DNA from: Hyphomonas sp. CY54-11-8
GTDB taxonomy: Bacteria > Pseudomonadota > Alphaproteobacteria > Caulobacterales > Hyphomonadaceae
NCBI RefSeq assembly: GCF_000682735.1
Contig: NZ_AWFD01000007.1
Location: forward strand, 1-64,000
Length of the DNA: 64,000 nucleotides
Direction of reading: 5' to 3'
Made by a program: the position numbers and the translations under genes. The notes under the pieces were generated by a model. It made no database searches. It was not told where the DNA came from and saw only the letters and a list, made by a program, of their open reading frames with translations. Positions 35,333 to 44,424 of the stretch are shown here, piece after piece. The first letter of the stretch is position 1; each line of letters starts with the position of its first letter.

Positions 35333-36808
35333 ATGCAATTCCATGAAGTGGATGCGCCACAAGCTGAAACGCTTAGCGATCAAGCTCCACCTCTTGTACT
35401 TGATCTGGATGGCACACTCCTGCGGACGGATTCCCTCATTGAGCAGGCACTCGCCTACATCCGCTATAACCCCCTTGGCATCCTTACGCTCATCGCCTGG
35501 GTCTTCTCCGGACGTGTGGCCCTGAAAGAACGGCTCGCCGCAGCTGTCGACCTCGACCCCAGCACGCTTCCGCTGAACGAGGATGTCGTCGCCTATGCCG
35601 AGCAGGAGTCTGCGAAAGGTCGCAAGGTTGTCCTCGCCACAGCCGCGCATCAGCAGACAGCGCACCTCTTCAAGGATCAGTTCCCTTTCATTTCCGAAAT
35701 TTTGGCGACCAGTTCTTCCGGCAACCTGAAGGGTAAAGCCAAGGGTGAAACCCTGGCCAAACGCTTTCCCCAGGGCTTTGACTATGCCGGGGACAGCCCC
35801 GCAGATGTCGCGGTGTGGAAACACGCTCAAAACGCGATCACGGTCGGAGCGTCCAGCTCGACGGTACGCAAGGCGAAAAAAGTTTCGAACGTGGTGCAGG
35901 AATTCCCGCGTCCGAAAGTGCTGAAGGCTTTCATAAAGTGCCTGCGCCCTCATCAATGGGCGAAGAATATTCTTGTGGCAGTTCCGGCAGTTCTCTCCGG
36001 CCGGATCACCGACCCCTCGACAATTCTCCCTCTCGTAATGACATTCTTCGCGCTGTCCCTTACCGCTTCAGCGACGTATGTCTTCAATGACATCTGGGAT
36101 CTGCAGGACGACCGGCAGCACTGGACCAAAAAACGCCGACCATTCGCGAGTGGTACGTTATCTCTGCCTGTCGGCGTGGCCGGGGCATTCGTTTGCTTTG
36201 CCGCCGGACTGACCCTGGCCCTGCTCGCGGGCCCTGAGGTCCTGCAGTGGGTGCTCATTTATGTGGTGGTGACGCTCACCTATTCCCTGTGGCTGAAGCG
36301 CAAAGTCATTCTGGACGCGCTGGCGCTGGGCAGCCTGTTCACACTCCGGCTTGTCGCAGGCATGGTCACTGTGGCGGCTGTCCCCTCCCCCTGGCTGTTC
36401 GTATTCTCGATGTTCATTTTCACATCGCTCGCGTTCGCCAAGCGCCATACCGAAATTGCGCGGGTGATCGACAAGGGCGGTTTCTGGATCAATGGACGCG
36501 GGTACCGCGCCTCAGACTTGCCATTGGTTCTGGCCGCCGGCGTTGCGAGTTCTATCGCCGCTGTGCTCGTCATGACGCTCTACATCATCGAAGACGCGCA
36601 TAAGCAGATCTTCATCAAAAATGGTGACTGGCTCTGGTTCCTGCCGCCACTGGTTTTCCTGATCGCCAGCCGCATCTGGATCTTCTGTCAACGCGGTGAG
36701 CTGGATGACGACCCGGTATTCTTCGCCGTCAAAGACCGCGTCTGCATGGCCTATGCAGGCCTGACTGCGGTCTGTTTCGGCCTTGCTTGGTTCGGAGTTC
36801 CACTGTGA
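35333..36808 (+). CDS. HAD phosphatase-UbiA prenyltransferase fusion, candidate polyprenyl-phosphate pentosyltransferase
   Basis: A 491-residue two-domain protein. Residues about 20-185 form a HAD hydrolase (DLDGTLLRTD at 24-33, DYAGDSPADVAVW near 150). Residues about 205-490 are an integral membrane UbiA domain with several helices, the first Asp motif NDIWDLQDD at 252-260 and a second polar motif near KRHTEIARV. UbiA relatives with this context make decaprenyl-phospho-5-phosphoribose from PRPP in mycobacteria; the HAD half could remove the 5-phosphate. That reaction is inference. The ATG at 35333 follows GGGGGA. It is followed by an overlapping gtrA gene. Confidence 0.82.
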   Translation: MQFHEVDAPQAETLSDQAPPLVLDLDGTLLRTDSLIEQALAYIRYNPLGILTLIAWVFSGRVALKERLAAAVDLDPSTLPLNEDVVAYAEQESAKGRKVVLATAAHQQTAHLFKDQFPFISEILATSSSGNLKGKAKGETLAKRFPQGFDYAGDSPADVAVWKHAQNAITVGASSSTVRKAKKVSNVVQEFPRPKVLKAFIKCLRPHQWAKNILVAVPAVLSGRITDPSTILPLVMTFFALSLTASATYVFNDIWDLQDDRQHWTKKRRPFASGTLSLPVGVAGAFVCFAAGLTLALLAGPEVLQWVLIYVVVTLTYSLWLKRKVILDALALGSLFTLRLVAGMVTVAAVPSPWLFVFSMFIFTSLAFAKRHTEIARVIDKGGFWINGRGYRASDLPLVLAAGVASSIAAVLVMTLYIIEDAHKQIFIKNGDWLWFLPPLVFLIASRIWIFCQRGELDDDPVFFAVKDRVCMAYAGLTAVCFGLAWFGVPL

Positions 36809-37239
36809 ATCGTCTGTTTGCTGACCAACGCATCCGGTTCCTGTTCGCCGGCGGATCTGCCGCGTTCCTGAACTGGGTCGTCCGTTTTCCCTTGTCTATG
36901 TTCATGCCTTATGCAGCGGCCGTCACCTTGGCGACCGCGATCGGCATGGTTGCCGGCTTCTTCCTGTACCGGAACCTCGTTTTTCACGGATCAACGCGCT
37001 CGCTCTGGCTGCAGATCCGGGACTTCATCGGCGTCAACATTGCGGCAGGCATCATCACCGTGCTCAGCGCGCTGATCCTCAGCAGCGGCCCATGGTGGCC
37101 GGATGCCTACAAGCACTTCGCCCCCGGCGCGTCACACATGGCCGGCATCGGTATCGGCGCGGTCATCAATTACCTCGGCCACAAGGCCTTCACCTTCCGG
37201 AAATCTCCGGAGCAGTCTCAACCGCAATGCGGATCGTGA
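36805..37239 (+). CDS. GtrA-like membrane protein (lipid-linked sugar flippase family)
   Basis: A 144-residue GtrA family protein with four predicted helices: FLFAGGSAAFLNWVVRF, YAAAVTLATAIGMVAGFFLYRNLVF, IGVNIAAGIITVLSALIL and AGIGIGAVINYLGHKAFTF. GtrA proteins are thought to flip polyprenyl-phosphate sugars. The GTG at 36805 overlaps the UbiA-fusion stop (GTGA) with CGGAG upstream, so translation is coupled; that pairing suggests this GtrA handles the UbiA product. It ends 4 bp from the convergent second gtrA. Confidence 0.83.
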   Translation: MNRLFADQRIRFLFAGGSAAFLNWVVRFPLSMFMPYAAAVTLATAIGMVAGFFLYRNLVFHGSTRSLWLQIRDFIGVNIAAGIITVLSALILSSGPWWPDAYKHFAPGASHMAGIGIGAVINYLGHKAFTFRKSPEQSQPQCGS

Positions 37240-37243
37240 TCCG

Positions 37244-37669
37244 TCAGCTCGATGAATCTTTAAAAACCCAGATCCGGGAAATCACAAATGTGGTGATCGG
37301 CACAATCGCCACCGCAAGCATCAGCGCCTGCCAGTCAGCAAGCATGGGAATTTTCGACAGAAGAACCACCAGCGCGCCCTGCCCGACCAGGAATCCGGCC
37401 AGTGCAACGGCAAAAAACTTTGCGATGCGTGCAAGGTGGTTTTTCGACATGCCGGACACCTGAAACGTCAAGTGCAGATGACCGAAATAGGAAACCCAGA
37501 ACGCACAAAGGAAGCCGACCGGGTTCGCAAATACGATCGGAATAAACATAGATGCGGCCAAAGCGACAAAATAGTGAACAACCGTCGCGGCGACACCAAC
37601 GACACCGAATGTGACCAATTGCCGGAACAGTTCGCGGACGTCTGCCAGCTTCAACTCAATCTCTCTCAA
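37244..37669 (-). CDS. GtrA-like membrane protein, partner of adjacent GT2
   Basis: A 141-residue GtrA family protein with four hydrophobic segments and the family-like ANPVGFLCAFWVSYFGHLHLTF stretch. The start appears to be a TTG at 37669, overlapping the GT2 stop by 14 nt; a TTG at 37654 is an alternative. The GT2 + GtrA order is that of O-antigen glucosylation modules (gtrB-gtrA), so it probably flips the product of that GT2. Confidence 0.82.
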   Translation of the reverse strand: MREIELKLADVRELFRQLVTFGVVGVAATVVHYFVALAASMFIPIVFANPVGFLCAFWVSYFGHLHLTFQVSGMSKNHLARIAKFFAVALAGFLVGQGALVVLLSKIPMLADWQALMLAVAIVPITTFVISRIWVFKDSSS

Positions 37670-38669
37670 AGCCGTAGAGCTTTTCAGCCAAATACAAAGG
37701 TCGTTGCTTCACCTCATAGAAGACTCTTCCGAGGTACTCCCCGATGATGCCGAGCCCCATCAGCTGAACACCCCCAAGAAACAGGATCAACACCAGAAGC
37801 GACGCATAACCTGGCACATCCACACCGAAGATCACGGTCCTCATAATTATGTATGAGCCGTAGACAAACGATACCAATGCGATCAACAAGCCGACATAGG
37901 TCCAGATGCGCAACGGCACCGTCGAGAATGACGTGATGCCATCAAGGGCAAAGTTCCAGAGGCGCCAGTAACGAAACTTCGTTTGCCCAGCCAGCCGTGC
38001 GGGCCGCTCATAGTCCACCGCGATGGATTTAAACCCCACCCAAGCGAATAGACCCTTCATGAATCTCACGCGTTCAGGCAGCTTGTTCAAGGCGTCGACA
38101 ACACTGCGGTCCATCAAGCGGAAATCGCCAACATTGTCTGGGATCGGCGCATCGCTGATACTGTTGAAGAGCTTGTAGAAGCGGCCAGCCGTCAGCCGCT
38201 TGAGGAAGCCGTCACTGTCTCGCTGAACGCGTCGGCCATATGCAATGTCATATCCTTCCCGCCAACGCGCGATCATCTGCGCCAACAGCTCAGGCGGGTC
38301 CTGCATGTCAACATCCATGACCGCCACCATATCACCCGACGCAAAATCCAGCCCGGCAGCGAGCGCAGCTTCCTTGCCGAAATTCCGGCTAAGCTTCACG
38401 ATCTTAATCTGCGGCACCGTGGTCCGCTGTGCGAGCAGAATATCGACTGTCCGATCGCTGCTTCCGTCATCGACGAACACCAGCTCCCAGTTCGCGCCGG
38501 TGCCTTCCAGTATCGGTCCGACCACCTTGATGAACGCGAGAACCGATTCCTCCTCATTGAAGACCGGCACCACGATCGAAATCAAAGTGCCAGCATCCAC
38601 CATTCGTACCATGTCAGCACTGACTGCCGTGGTGGCCGCTTCCTGTGTCGTGGTCATCGCATCACTCAT
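37656..38669 (-). CDS. GT2 glycosyltransferase, GtrB/ArnC/DPM-like
   Basis: A 337-residue GT2 enzyme expected to transfer a sugar from a nucleotide donor to polyprenyl phosphate at the inner face of the membrane. The GT-A core shows ISIVVPVFNEEES, VFVDDGSSD (67-72) and DVDMQDPPE (119-127). Two C-terminal helices (around 245-315) and LMGLGIIGEYLGRVFYEVK complete the GtrB/ArnC architecture. Start at ATG 38669 with GGGAT just upstream; ATG 38657 is possible. Confidence 0.88.
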   Translation of the reverse strand: MSDAMTTTQEAATTAVSADMVRMVDAGTLISIVVPVFNEEESVLAFIKVVGPILEGTGANWELVFVDDGSSDRTVDILLAQRTTVPQIKIVKLSRNFGKEAALAAGLDFASGDMVAVMDVDMQDPPELLAQMIARWREGYDIAYGRRVQRDSDGFLKRLTAGRFYKLFNSISDAPIPDNVGDFRLMDRSVVDALNKLPERVRFMKGLFAWVGFKSIAVDYERPARLAGQTKFRYWRLWNFALDGITSFSTVPLRIWTYVGLLIALVSFVYGSYIIMRTVIFGVDVPGYASLLVLILFLGGVQLMGLGIIGEYLGRVFYEVKQRPLYLAEKLYGFERD

Positions 38670-38685
38670 AAATCCCGGGCCACAC

Positions 38686-39831
38686 CTAGTGAAAATGCTT
38701 TTTAAGTCGAAGGAACGGCGTCTCGTAGAATTTGTAAGACAGCACCGCGGCCAGCACACTTAGCCCGAACGCAGAGCCGATCAGCAGGATCGATTGAAAT
38801 GCATTCAACTCTCCGAACCGTTCTGTAAGCGGAGAATGAAGCAAAGTGACATTAACGATCGGGTGCCAGACATATAGCCCATAGCTGTACCGGCCCAGCC
38901 AGCGCATGATCGGCGTTTCCATTACCACTCTTAATGGCTGGAATGTGATCGCCAGAATTAAAAGACACCCATTGATCGTCAACAGCATGGAGATGCCAAC
39001 CGTAAGCATCAATGGATCCGCATGCGAGAACGTACTGCGCACCAAGACCAAAGTGACGAAGCCGATAGACGCAAGCCCCCCAAGCCGCCAGGCCCAGGGC
39101 ACCAGCGCTGCCAAGCCACCCGGACCGCGAACTGCCAAAGCGATCAAAGCTCCCAATGCAAGCCCATCCATACGAGCGGGTGTAAGTACGTAGATGCTGA
39201 GGGCAGGCACACCATTCGCCACCAAAAGAACCCTGATGATTGGCGCAATCACGATCAAAGCTACCGCCAGAAGCATGATTTGCTTTCGCGTAAGCGCAAG
39301 AACAATCATTGGCCAAACGAGGTAGAATTGCTCCTCGATCGCCAAAGACCAGAAATGATCGAGAATCCCTCCACCTCCCTTAAGCGCCATCTGGAAGTTG
39401 CCGGCATACATCAGGATCCATAGCGGATTTTGATCCGCGAGCATGTCATAGCGCCAGAATGCATCCAGCGTGATGACCAAGATGGCAGCCAGGTAATAGA
39501 GTGGGAATATTCTCAGTGTACGTCGCGCATAGAAATTGACGAAGTATTTTTCCTTACCCTTCGAGTCATAGAGGATGCCGGTAATAAGGAAGCCCGAAAG
39601 GACGAAGAATAGATCAACGCCAGACCAGCCAATCTCACTCAGTTTGAGGATCGGATTATCAAACCCGAACGCCCGACTACTTGCGCTGTAGTGATGCAGG
39701 AGCACGAGCAGAACGCCGAGGCCACGAATACCATCAAGCGCACCAATATGCCCGGACAACACCGACGGCGGTGCGGCAACCGCACTGCCCTCCTTTGGTA
39801 TCAATTTCTGCTGCAGAGGCTCATCTGTCAC
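38686..39831 (-). CDS. Acyltransferase 3 family membrane protein (OafA/YrhL-like)
   Basis: A protein of about 381 residues with ten or so hydrophobic helices and the acyltransferase-3 signature: ALDGIRGLGVLLVLLHH, GWSGVDLFFVLSGFLITG, and FWSLAIEEQFYLVWP. Such enzymes O-acetylate or acylate extracytoplasmic sugars. Start uncertain: a GTG at 39831 fits gene spacing (overlap 11 nt with the upstream gene); an ATG at 39861 would add 10 residues; neither has a good ribosome-binding site. Position next to glycosyltransferases suggests it decorates the same glycan. Confidence 0.87.
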   Translation of the reverse strand: MTDEPLQQKLIPKEGSAVAAPPSVLSGHIGALDGIRGLGVLLVLLHHYSASSRAFGFDNPILKLSEIGWSGVDLFFVLSGFLITGILYDSKGKEKYFVNFYARRTLRIFPLYYLAAILVITLDAFWRYDMLADQNPLWILMYAGNFQMALKGGGGILDHFWSLAIEEQFYLVWPMIVLALTRKQIMLLAVALIVIAPIIRVLLVANGVPALSIYVLTPARMDGLALGALIALAVRGPGGLAALVPWAWRLGGLASIGFVTLVLVRSTFSHADPLMLTVGISMLLTINGCLLILAITFQPLRVVMETPIMRWLGRYSYGLYVWHPIVNVTLLHSPLTERFGELNAFQSILLIGSAFGLSVLAAVLSYKFYETPFLRLKKHFH

Positions 39832-41362
39832 GGTCGTAGACCCACTTGTACAGAGCCCCATTTGACGAGACGAACGCTGTGCCAGTCTCTGTATCCAACT
39901 CGATGGAACGTAGCCATGGCCCGAGGTAAACAGTGCCGATCGTATGGTTGTCGTTCATGTCGATCATTTTGATCTGGCCCGTCGTAAAGCTTCCGGCAAA
40001 AAGGATTTTCTGCTTTGGATCAAAAGCGAGTGTCCGGACACCGAACGGCGCTTTCAGCACGCCCTGCTCCAACAACGTGTCTGCATTCAGTCTAAGGATC
40101 TCGGACGCAACCGGCGATGTCACAAGAAGCTCGTTCGTCTCCTCGATCAGAGCCATACGGTCTACGCGGGCCGGAATGGATGCTCGTTTGATGATCTCCC
40201 TTTGTGACATGTCGTACACAAGCACTTCCGGATTTCGCCGGAAGAAACTCATATAGAGCCAAGGTTTGTTCGGGTGCTTGAGCAAATTTCCGGCATCTAT
40301 ATCGCGCGTATCCAAAACATCTCCCGTTACGCGGTCCAAAAGCAGGAAGGCCACTCCATTGTCCGCATCCGCTTCAGAAACCAGCGCGATGGTGTTGGAA
40401 ATCGGATCGATTGATGCCCACGGGTCGCCGTCGGCGAGATGACTGACATTTACCCAACGGCGCTCTTCCAGCGTATCCGCATCCACAAACAGCAGGTGCT
40501 TTGTCGAATTATTGAAGAGGATCAGCTCCCGGGTGCCCGGATCAAACGTGATCCCTTGCGACCCGCCTGTATCTACCGGAGAAGTTGCAGGCGGAGCCTC
40601 AGGATCATCAAGATCGATCTGCAGAACATGCTGGATACTGTGCCCCGTGACGTTCAGTCGGCGCTGCCCTGGAAGGATCGCCAGGCCATTGATGTCCCCC
40701 CGCATAAGAACTGTTGCGCTGTCGGGCATACGAAGCGACTGCTCCAGAGACACAAGCTTCCTGCCTTCGACGAAAAACAAGGTACTGGCACTGACAAGAA
40801 ATATCGCCAGCCCCCAGCCCGTTGCCTGTATAGCCGGCAGAACAGATTGCGGCGCGTTGGCTAATCTGCCGAGCCACTGCAAATGTTGCCGCACCTGCAA
40901 GCCTTCGGTTACGCCGACTGCCAAGGCCATGTTGCGGTGGGTGACCCAATGCCGGGTTACCTGTTCGGGCAGGAAGTTGGTCGCCGCGAGCAGGAGGGGG
41001 ATCGCTGCGAACTTCAACGGCGTTCCAGACCATTCGAATAGCAACACCTCGACGATCAGCACTGCGCCCATCAACAAGCCATAGCCAGTATACGGTTTGA
41101 GCCGGCTGGTTCCGGCAACCAGCGCAGCAAGAACCGCAATCAATCCGACAAGCAGAATGGCACGCGATACTGGAACACTGAAAATATCGATGACACGAAG
41201 GGTTACAGAGGCACCGTCAAAAACCGGCAGCGCAGCGACCAGCTGACGGAGGAAATATAGCACAAGGATGATTGCGGGAACGCGTAGCACACCCCACCAG
41301 AATAAAGCCCTTTGGGCCTGCGGCTTCGATCTGGAGTTCAGTGTTTTGATCAGACTTGCCAA
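39821..41362 (-). CDS. Membrane-anchored beta-propeller protein of unknown function
   Basis: A 513-residue protein I cannot assign to a named family. The first 200 residues hold about five hydrophobic segments (for example VPAIILVLYFLRQLVAAL and ILLVGLIAVLAALVA). From about 215 on it has repeated short blades (LAILPGQRRLNVTGHS, QGITFDPGTRELILFN, LAFDPKQKILFAGSF, IELDTETGTAFVSSNGAL) typical of YncE/NHL-like seven-bladed propellers facing the periplasm. The start appears to be TTG at 41362 with AGGGG 7 nt upstream. It may be a scaffold or sensor for the glycan machinery; no catalytic motif is seen. Confidence 0.7.
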   Translation of the reverse strand: MASLIKTLNSRSKPQAQRALFWWGVLRVPAIILVLYFLRQLVAALPVFDGASVTLRVIDIFSVPVSRAILLVGLIAVLAALVAGTSRLKPYTGYGLLMGAVLIVEVLLFEWSGTPLKFAAIPLLLAATNFLPEQVTRHWVTHRNMALAVGVTEGLQVRQHLQWLGRLANAPQSVLPAIQATGWGLAIFLVSASTLFFVEGRKLVSLEQSLRMPDSATVLMRGDINGLAILPGQRRLNVTGHSIQHVLQIDLDDPEAPPATSPVDTGGSQGITFDPGTRELILFNNSTKHLLFVDADTLEERRWVNVSHLADGDPWASIDPISNTIALVSEADADNGVAFLLLDRVTGDVLDTRDIDAGNLLKHPNKPWLYMSFFRRNPEVLVYDMSQREIIKRASIPARVDRMALIEETNELLVTSPVASEILRLNADTLLEQGVLKAPFGVRTLAFDPKQKILFAGSFTTGQIKMIDMNDNHTIGTVYLGPWLRSIELDTETGTAFVSSNGALYKWVYDRDR

Positions 41363-41849
41363 CTCTACGCCCCTACATGCCTACCGGCAGTCCCCGCATC
41401 CAACTTCAGAACATTCCCGAATGCCGCGAATGCTGACTCCATCCAAACTAAGCAATTCAGCCTGCAGTGATCGTTTTCATCTTCTGATCGACTGCAATTT
41501 CGATGCCGGTTCCGGTGTTCGCCTTCTCCGGTATTAACCAAGTTCTCGTTTTGCTGCCGCCTTTAGGAGACCCGAAACGGATGGAGGTCACCGCGCACAA
41601 TCGCCCCACTGATTGCACCCGTCCGCCACAGATTATATTCCAATTTTAGCGGTTTACATCATGATTGTATTATATTTTTCTGCCGAATGACACCATAACT
41701 CTATGGAATTGTGCGATCTGATTGAAGACAGATCACGATTGCTGAAAAAGCGGCAAACCCGAGGCGTCCATGAAGCTGGATGACGCAAGTAGGTTAATAC
41801 CCTACACGGGGCCTGGCTGCCGGGGCGCCGATGGGTAAATAGGGACAGA
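41363..41849. other. Intergenic region with AT-rich promoter zone and riboswitch-like leader
   Basis: A 487-bp gap between divergent genes. 41630-41700 is markedly A/T-rich against a GC-rich background and is the likely plus-strand promoter zone. The last 110 bp hold the riboswitch-like leader described separately. Nothing is visible in 41363-41600 beyond the promoter of the minus-strand gene. Confidence 0.5.
41738..41836 (+). ncRNA. Candidate c-di-GMP-I (GEMM) riboswitch before a GT87 gene
   Basis: The leader contains GCAAACC at 41753-41759 and GACGCAA at 41782-41788, the two core ligand-binding blocks of the c-di-GMP-I class, in the right order. A stem GTAGG/CCTAC (41789-41805) and a GGC...GCC hairpin with a G-rich loop then CCGATGG (41815-41834) resemble its 3' helix. 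The segment between the two core blocks does not fold into the usual simple GNRA hairpin, which is the main doubt. The element ends about 5 nt before the AGGGAC ribosome-binding site, so translational control is plausible. Confidence 0.5.
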
Positions 41850-43154
41850 ATGACGACTTTTCTACTGAGCCTCGCTCAACTCTTCGGAACGGCTTTGGGC
41901 ATGGCCATCATCTGGCGCCTCTCGCGCTCGGCGATGCCAGCCCGGCTGGTATTTGCAATCACCGCTATTCTGTCCGCTCTGATGGCGTCCTTCGTGTTTG
42001 CCATCAGTGAACCTCCACACCTGTTCGAGGATTTTACGGACGCATATCTTGCCGCGGGTCAGGCAGTGCTCAGCGGGCCGGAAGCCTTGAGGCCGGAAAT
42101 CGAGCTGGGCGCCCATGGGTTCGTGAACCTGCCCATCGTCGCCTATCTGTTCACGCCGTTTGCCCTGTTGCCGGATGACATGGCTTCCCTGGCATTCCTG
42201 CTGGCAGGCATTGCCGCCATGATTGGGGCGTGGTGGCTCATTTGCCGGCACTTCCGCTTCGACCGCAAGGTGTCCGCATTAAGCCTTTTCGTGATGTCCA
42301 GCTTCGGACCGATGCTCTACAGCGTGCGCGAAGGGAACACGTCGCATATCCTGCTTCTGGCTCTGATCGGGGGGCTGGTCTTGTCCCGTGCCCGGCGGGA
42401 CTATCTGGCTGGAATCGTCTTTGCGGCCGCGGCCATCATCAAGCCGCCATTGCTCCTGATCGGGATCTATTTTGCCCTGCGCCAGCGCTGGCGCGTGGTC
42501 GCTGGCGGTCTCGGAATGTGCGTCGGAACTCTGGCCTTGTCGTTACTGGTGTTCGGCTGGGACATGCATGCCCTGTGGATCGGCAACTTCCGTGAATATG
42601 CGGGCGCGCCCATGCCAGGCTTCAACACGCAATCCCTGGCGGCCGCCACATTGCGGTTCATGCTCGGACCGGACTCCTATCTGGATTGGGAGCCTCACGC
42701 CCTTCCCGGATCTGCCAGAGCTGTCATCCTTGGACTGACCCTGATCCTGTTCGCAATTGGTGTCTGGGTGTCTCGACGCGCAGGCGGCGCTGATGACCGT
42801 GAAGACATGGACATCTCCCTGTTGCTGGCTTTCATCTGCATCGCCAGCACAGTGTCGTGGTCGCACTATTACACTTGGCTGATACCGGCTTTCTCTGTCG
42901 TCTATTCGCGTCTGAAAAACGAAGACCTGCTGACCTGGCCGGCAATCTCAGCGCTCGCTGCGTTTGTCCTCGCCATGCCGGCGGAACGGATCGGCCATGC
43001 GGAAACCGGGCGCCTGCCGGGCATCATCGCCGGCGTCGCATCATCCCACCTGCTTTGGGCCGGTCTGCTGCTCTACGGTTTGCTTATCTGGCTCGCGGAA
43101 GGGTCGCTGGCCAGCCGGCGCAACAGGACCAGCACGCCCAACGCAGAGAAATAA
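41850..43154 (+). CDS. GT87/DUF2029-like polytopic GT-C glycosyltransferase
   Basis: A 434-residue membrane protein with about ten helices and the GT87 (DUF2029, PimE-like) look: FEDFTDAYLAAGQAVLSG carries the acidic first-loop residues of GT-C enzymes, LYSVREGNTSHILLLALIGG and IIKPPLLLIGIYFALRQRW follow. GT87 enzymes use polyprenyl-phosphate sugars as donors in the periplasm. AGGGAC lies just before the ATG, downstream of the riboswitch-like leader. Its last 82 bp overlap, antisense, the 3' end of the next gene. Confidence 0.82.
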   Translation: MTTFLLSLAQLFGTALGMAIIWRLSRSAMPARLVFAITAILSALMASFVFAISEPPHLFEDFTDAYLAAGQAVLSGPEALRPEIELGAHGFVNLPIVAYLFTPFALLPDDMASLAFLLAGIAAMIGAWWLICRHFRFDRKVSALSLFVMSSFGPMLYSVREGNTSHILLLALIGGLVLSRARRDYLAGIVFAAAAIIKPPLLLIGIYFALRQRWRVVAGGLGMCVGTLALSLLVFGWDMHALWIGNFREYAGAPMPGFNTQSLAAATLRFMLGPDSYLDWEPHALPGSARAVILGLTLILFAIGVWVSRRAGGADDREDMDISLLLAFICIASTVSWSHYYTWLIPAFSVVYSRLKNEDLLTWPAISALAAFVLAMPAERIGHAETGRLPGIIAGVASSHLLWAGLLLYGLLIWLAEGSLASRRNRTSTPNAEK

Positions 43155-44422
43155 AGATAGGACTGCGCTATATTCAGCGGTGCCCCGTCCAAGGCTCGCG
43201 TGAATCCAAAGCTGTTGGCCGCGAATAGGTAGCAAACCACAAAGGCGATCAGGAGCGGACGCTGGCTTGGGTTTTGCCGCCAATTGGTCAACGCCATGAC
43301 GAACAGCGCCGCAAACATCGGTGCCATGACGCCATAATGATGCTCCCAGGCGATCGGAGACGCTGCGGTAAAAGCCAGTGCAGCGAGCATGAAATCAAAC
43401 AGCGATGCCATCGCCCTTTCACCCCGCCGTACGCGGAGCGCCAGCACCAGTATGGCGACCGTGGCGATCATCGATCCTGCATAGACAATGAGTGAGTATG
43501 GCGGGAAACCGCCTGCCTCCCAGTCACTGACGCCATTGCCTGCCAGACGGTGCAACAGTCCATTCATGGACTGGTTCGCCCAATAGGATTCTCCATGCCG
43601 TGACAGGAATTGCAGCACGGAAATGTATTCCAGATGGTTCATGAATCCGAACAGGCCGATTGAAATCAGGAGCCCGCCCGCGCCCACGATGCAGAGCGGG
43701 AAGACAAAGCGCCACTCCTTCCTCAGGAGCCCCCAGATCAGAAACAGGCCGAATTGCGGCTTCAGCAGGCAGATCAATCCGATTGCGACCCCTGCAGACG
43801 CGCGCCGGTCCATCGCCCAGGCCAGACAGGCAAGCACGAACAGCATGTTGATCCACACCTGAAGCTGTCCAAGATTGTAGGCCATCATGACCGGATAGAA
43901 GACCAGCACGGCCGCACCGGACATGCCGGCGGCCAAAACCCTCTGCAGCGGACTCATCCGAAATTCCGTCCGTCCAAGCAGAACATGGACCAGGCCCGAG
44001 ACAGCCGCAGCTGTCACCAGGATGAAAAGCCGGTTCACCCCGTTCAGGAATCCAACCGTTGGTTCTATGCCCAATGCTTCGAATGCTGCGAGCGGTAACA
44101 GGCTTGTCGGCGCATACTGAAACTTGTTCTGCCCTTCGAAGAAGATTGCTTCGTAAAGGCCGCCGTCCGGATTGTTGCGGATCCAGTCGAGTGCAATCGC
44201 CATGACGTGCCAGGAGTCCCCGGATTCCCCGGCATTGCCGAGCAGCCACCTATAGGTTGGCCACCAGGCCGACCAACCGGTCAGGCGAAGCATGAGGTAA
44301 TTCAGCGGCAGCGACACCGCCAGCAATGCAGCCGCAAAGACGAGGAACCGCATCCGGCGGTCGTCCCACTGTTTCCTGATCCATTCCACTGCTGCCATCC
44401 GCCTGATCCCGATATCGGCCAC
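43073..44422 (-). CDS. GT87-like polytopic GT-C glycosyltransferase
   Basis: A 449-residue membrane protein of the same type: a signal-anchor-like first helix, an acidic first loop (AGESGDSWHVMAIALDWI), FQYAPTSLLPL, YPVMMAYNLGQLQVWINMLFV and LICLLKPQFGLFLIWGL. About ten helices. The start is a GTG at 44422, 2 nt after the TAA of the upstream dehydrogenase, with GGAG upstream, so the two are coupled. It overlaps the convergent gene by 82 bp of coding sequence. Confidence 0.82.
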   Translation of the reverse strand: MADIGIRRMAAVEWIRKQWDDRRMRFLVFAAALLAVSLPLNYLMLRLTGWSAWWPTYRWLLGNAGESGDSWHVMAIALDWIRNNPDGGLYEAIFFEGQNKFQYAPTSLLPLAAFEALGIEPTVGFLNGVNRLFILVTAAAVSGLVHVLLGRTEFRMSPLQRVLAAGMSGAAVLVFYPVMMAYNLGQLQVWINMLFVLACLAWAMDRRASAGVAIGLICLLKPQFGLFLIWGLLRKEWRFVFPLCIVGAGGLLISIGLFGFMNHLEYISVLQFLSRHGESYWANQSMNGLLHRLAGNGVSDWEAGGFPPYSLIVYAGSMIATVAILVLALRVRRGERAMASLFDFMLAALAFTAASPIAWEHHYGVMAPMFAALFVMALTNWRQNPSQRPLLIAFVVCYLFAANSFGFTRALDGAPLNIAQSYLYFSALGVLVLLRRLASDPSASQISKP

Positions 44423-44424
44423 TC

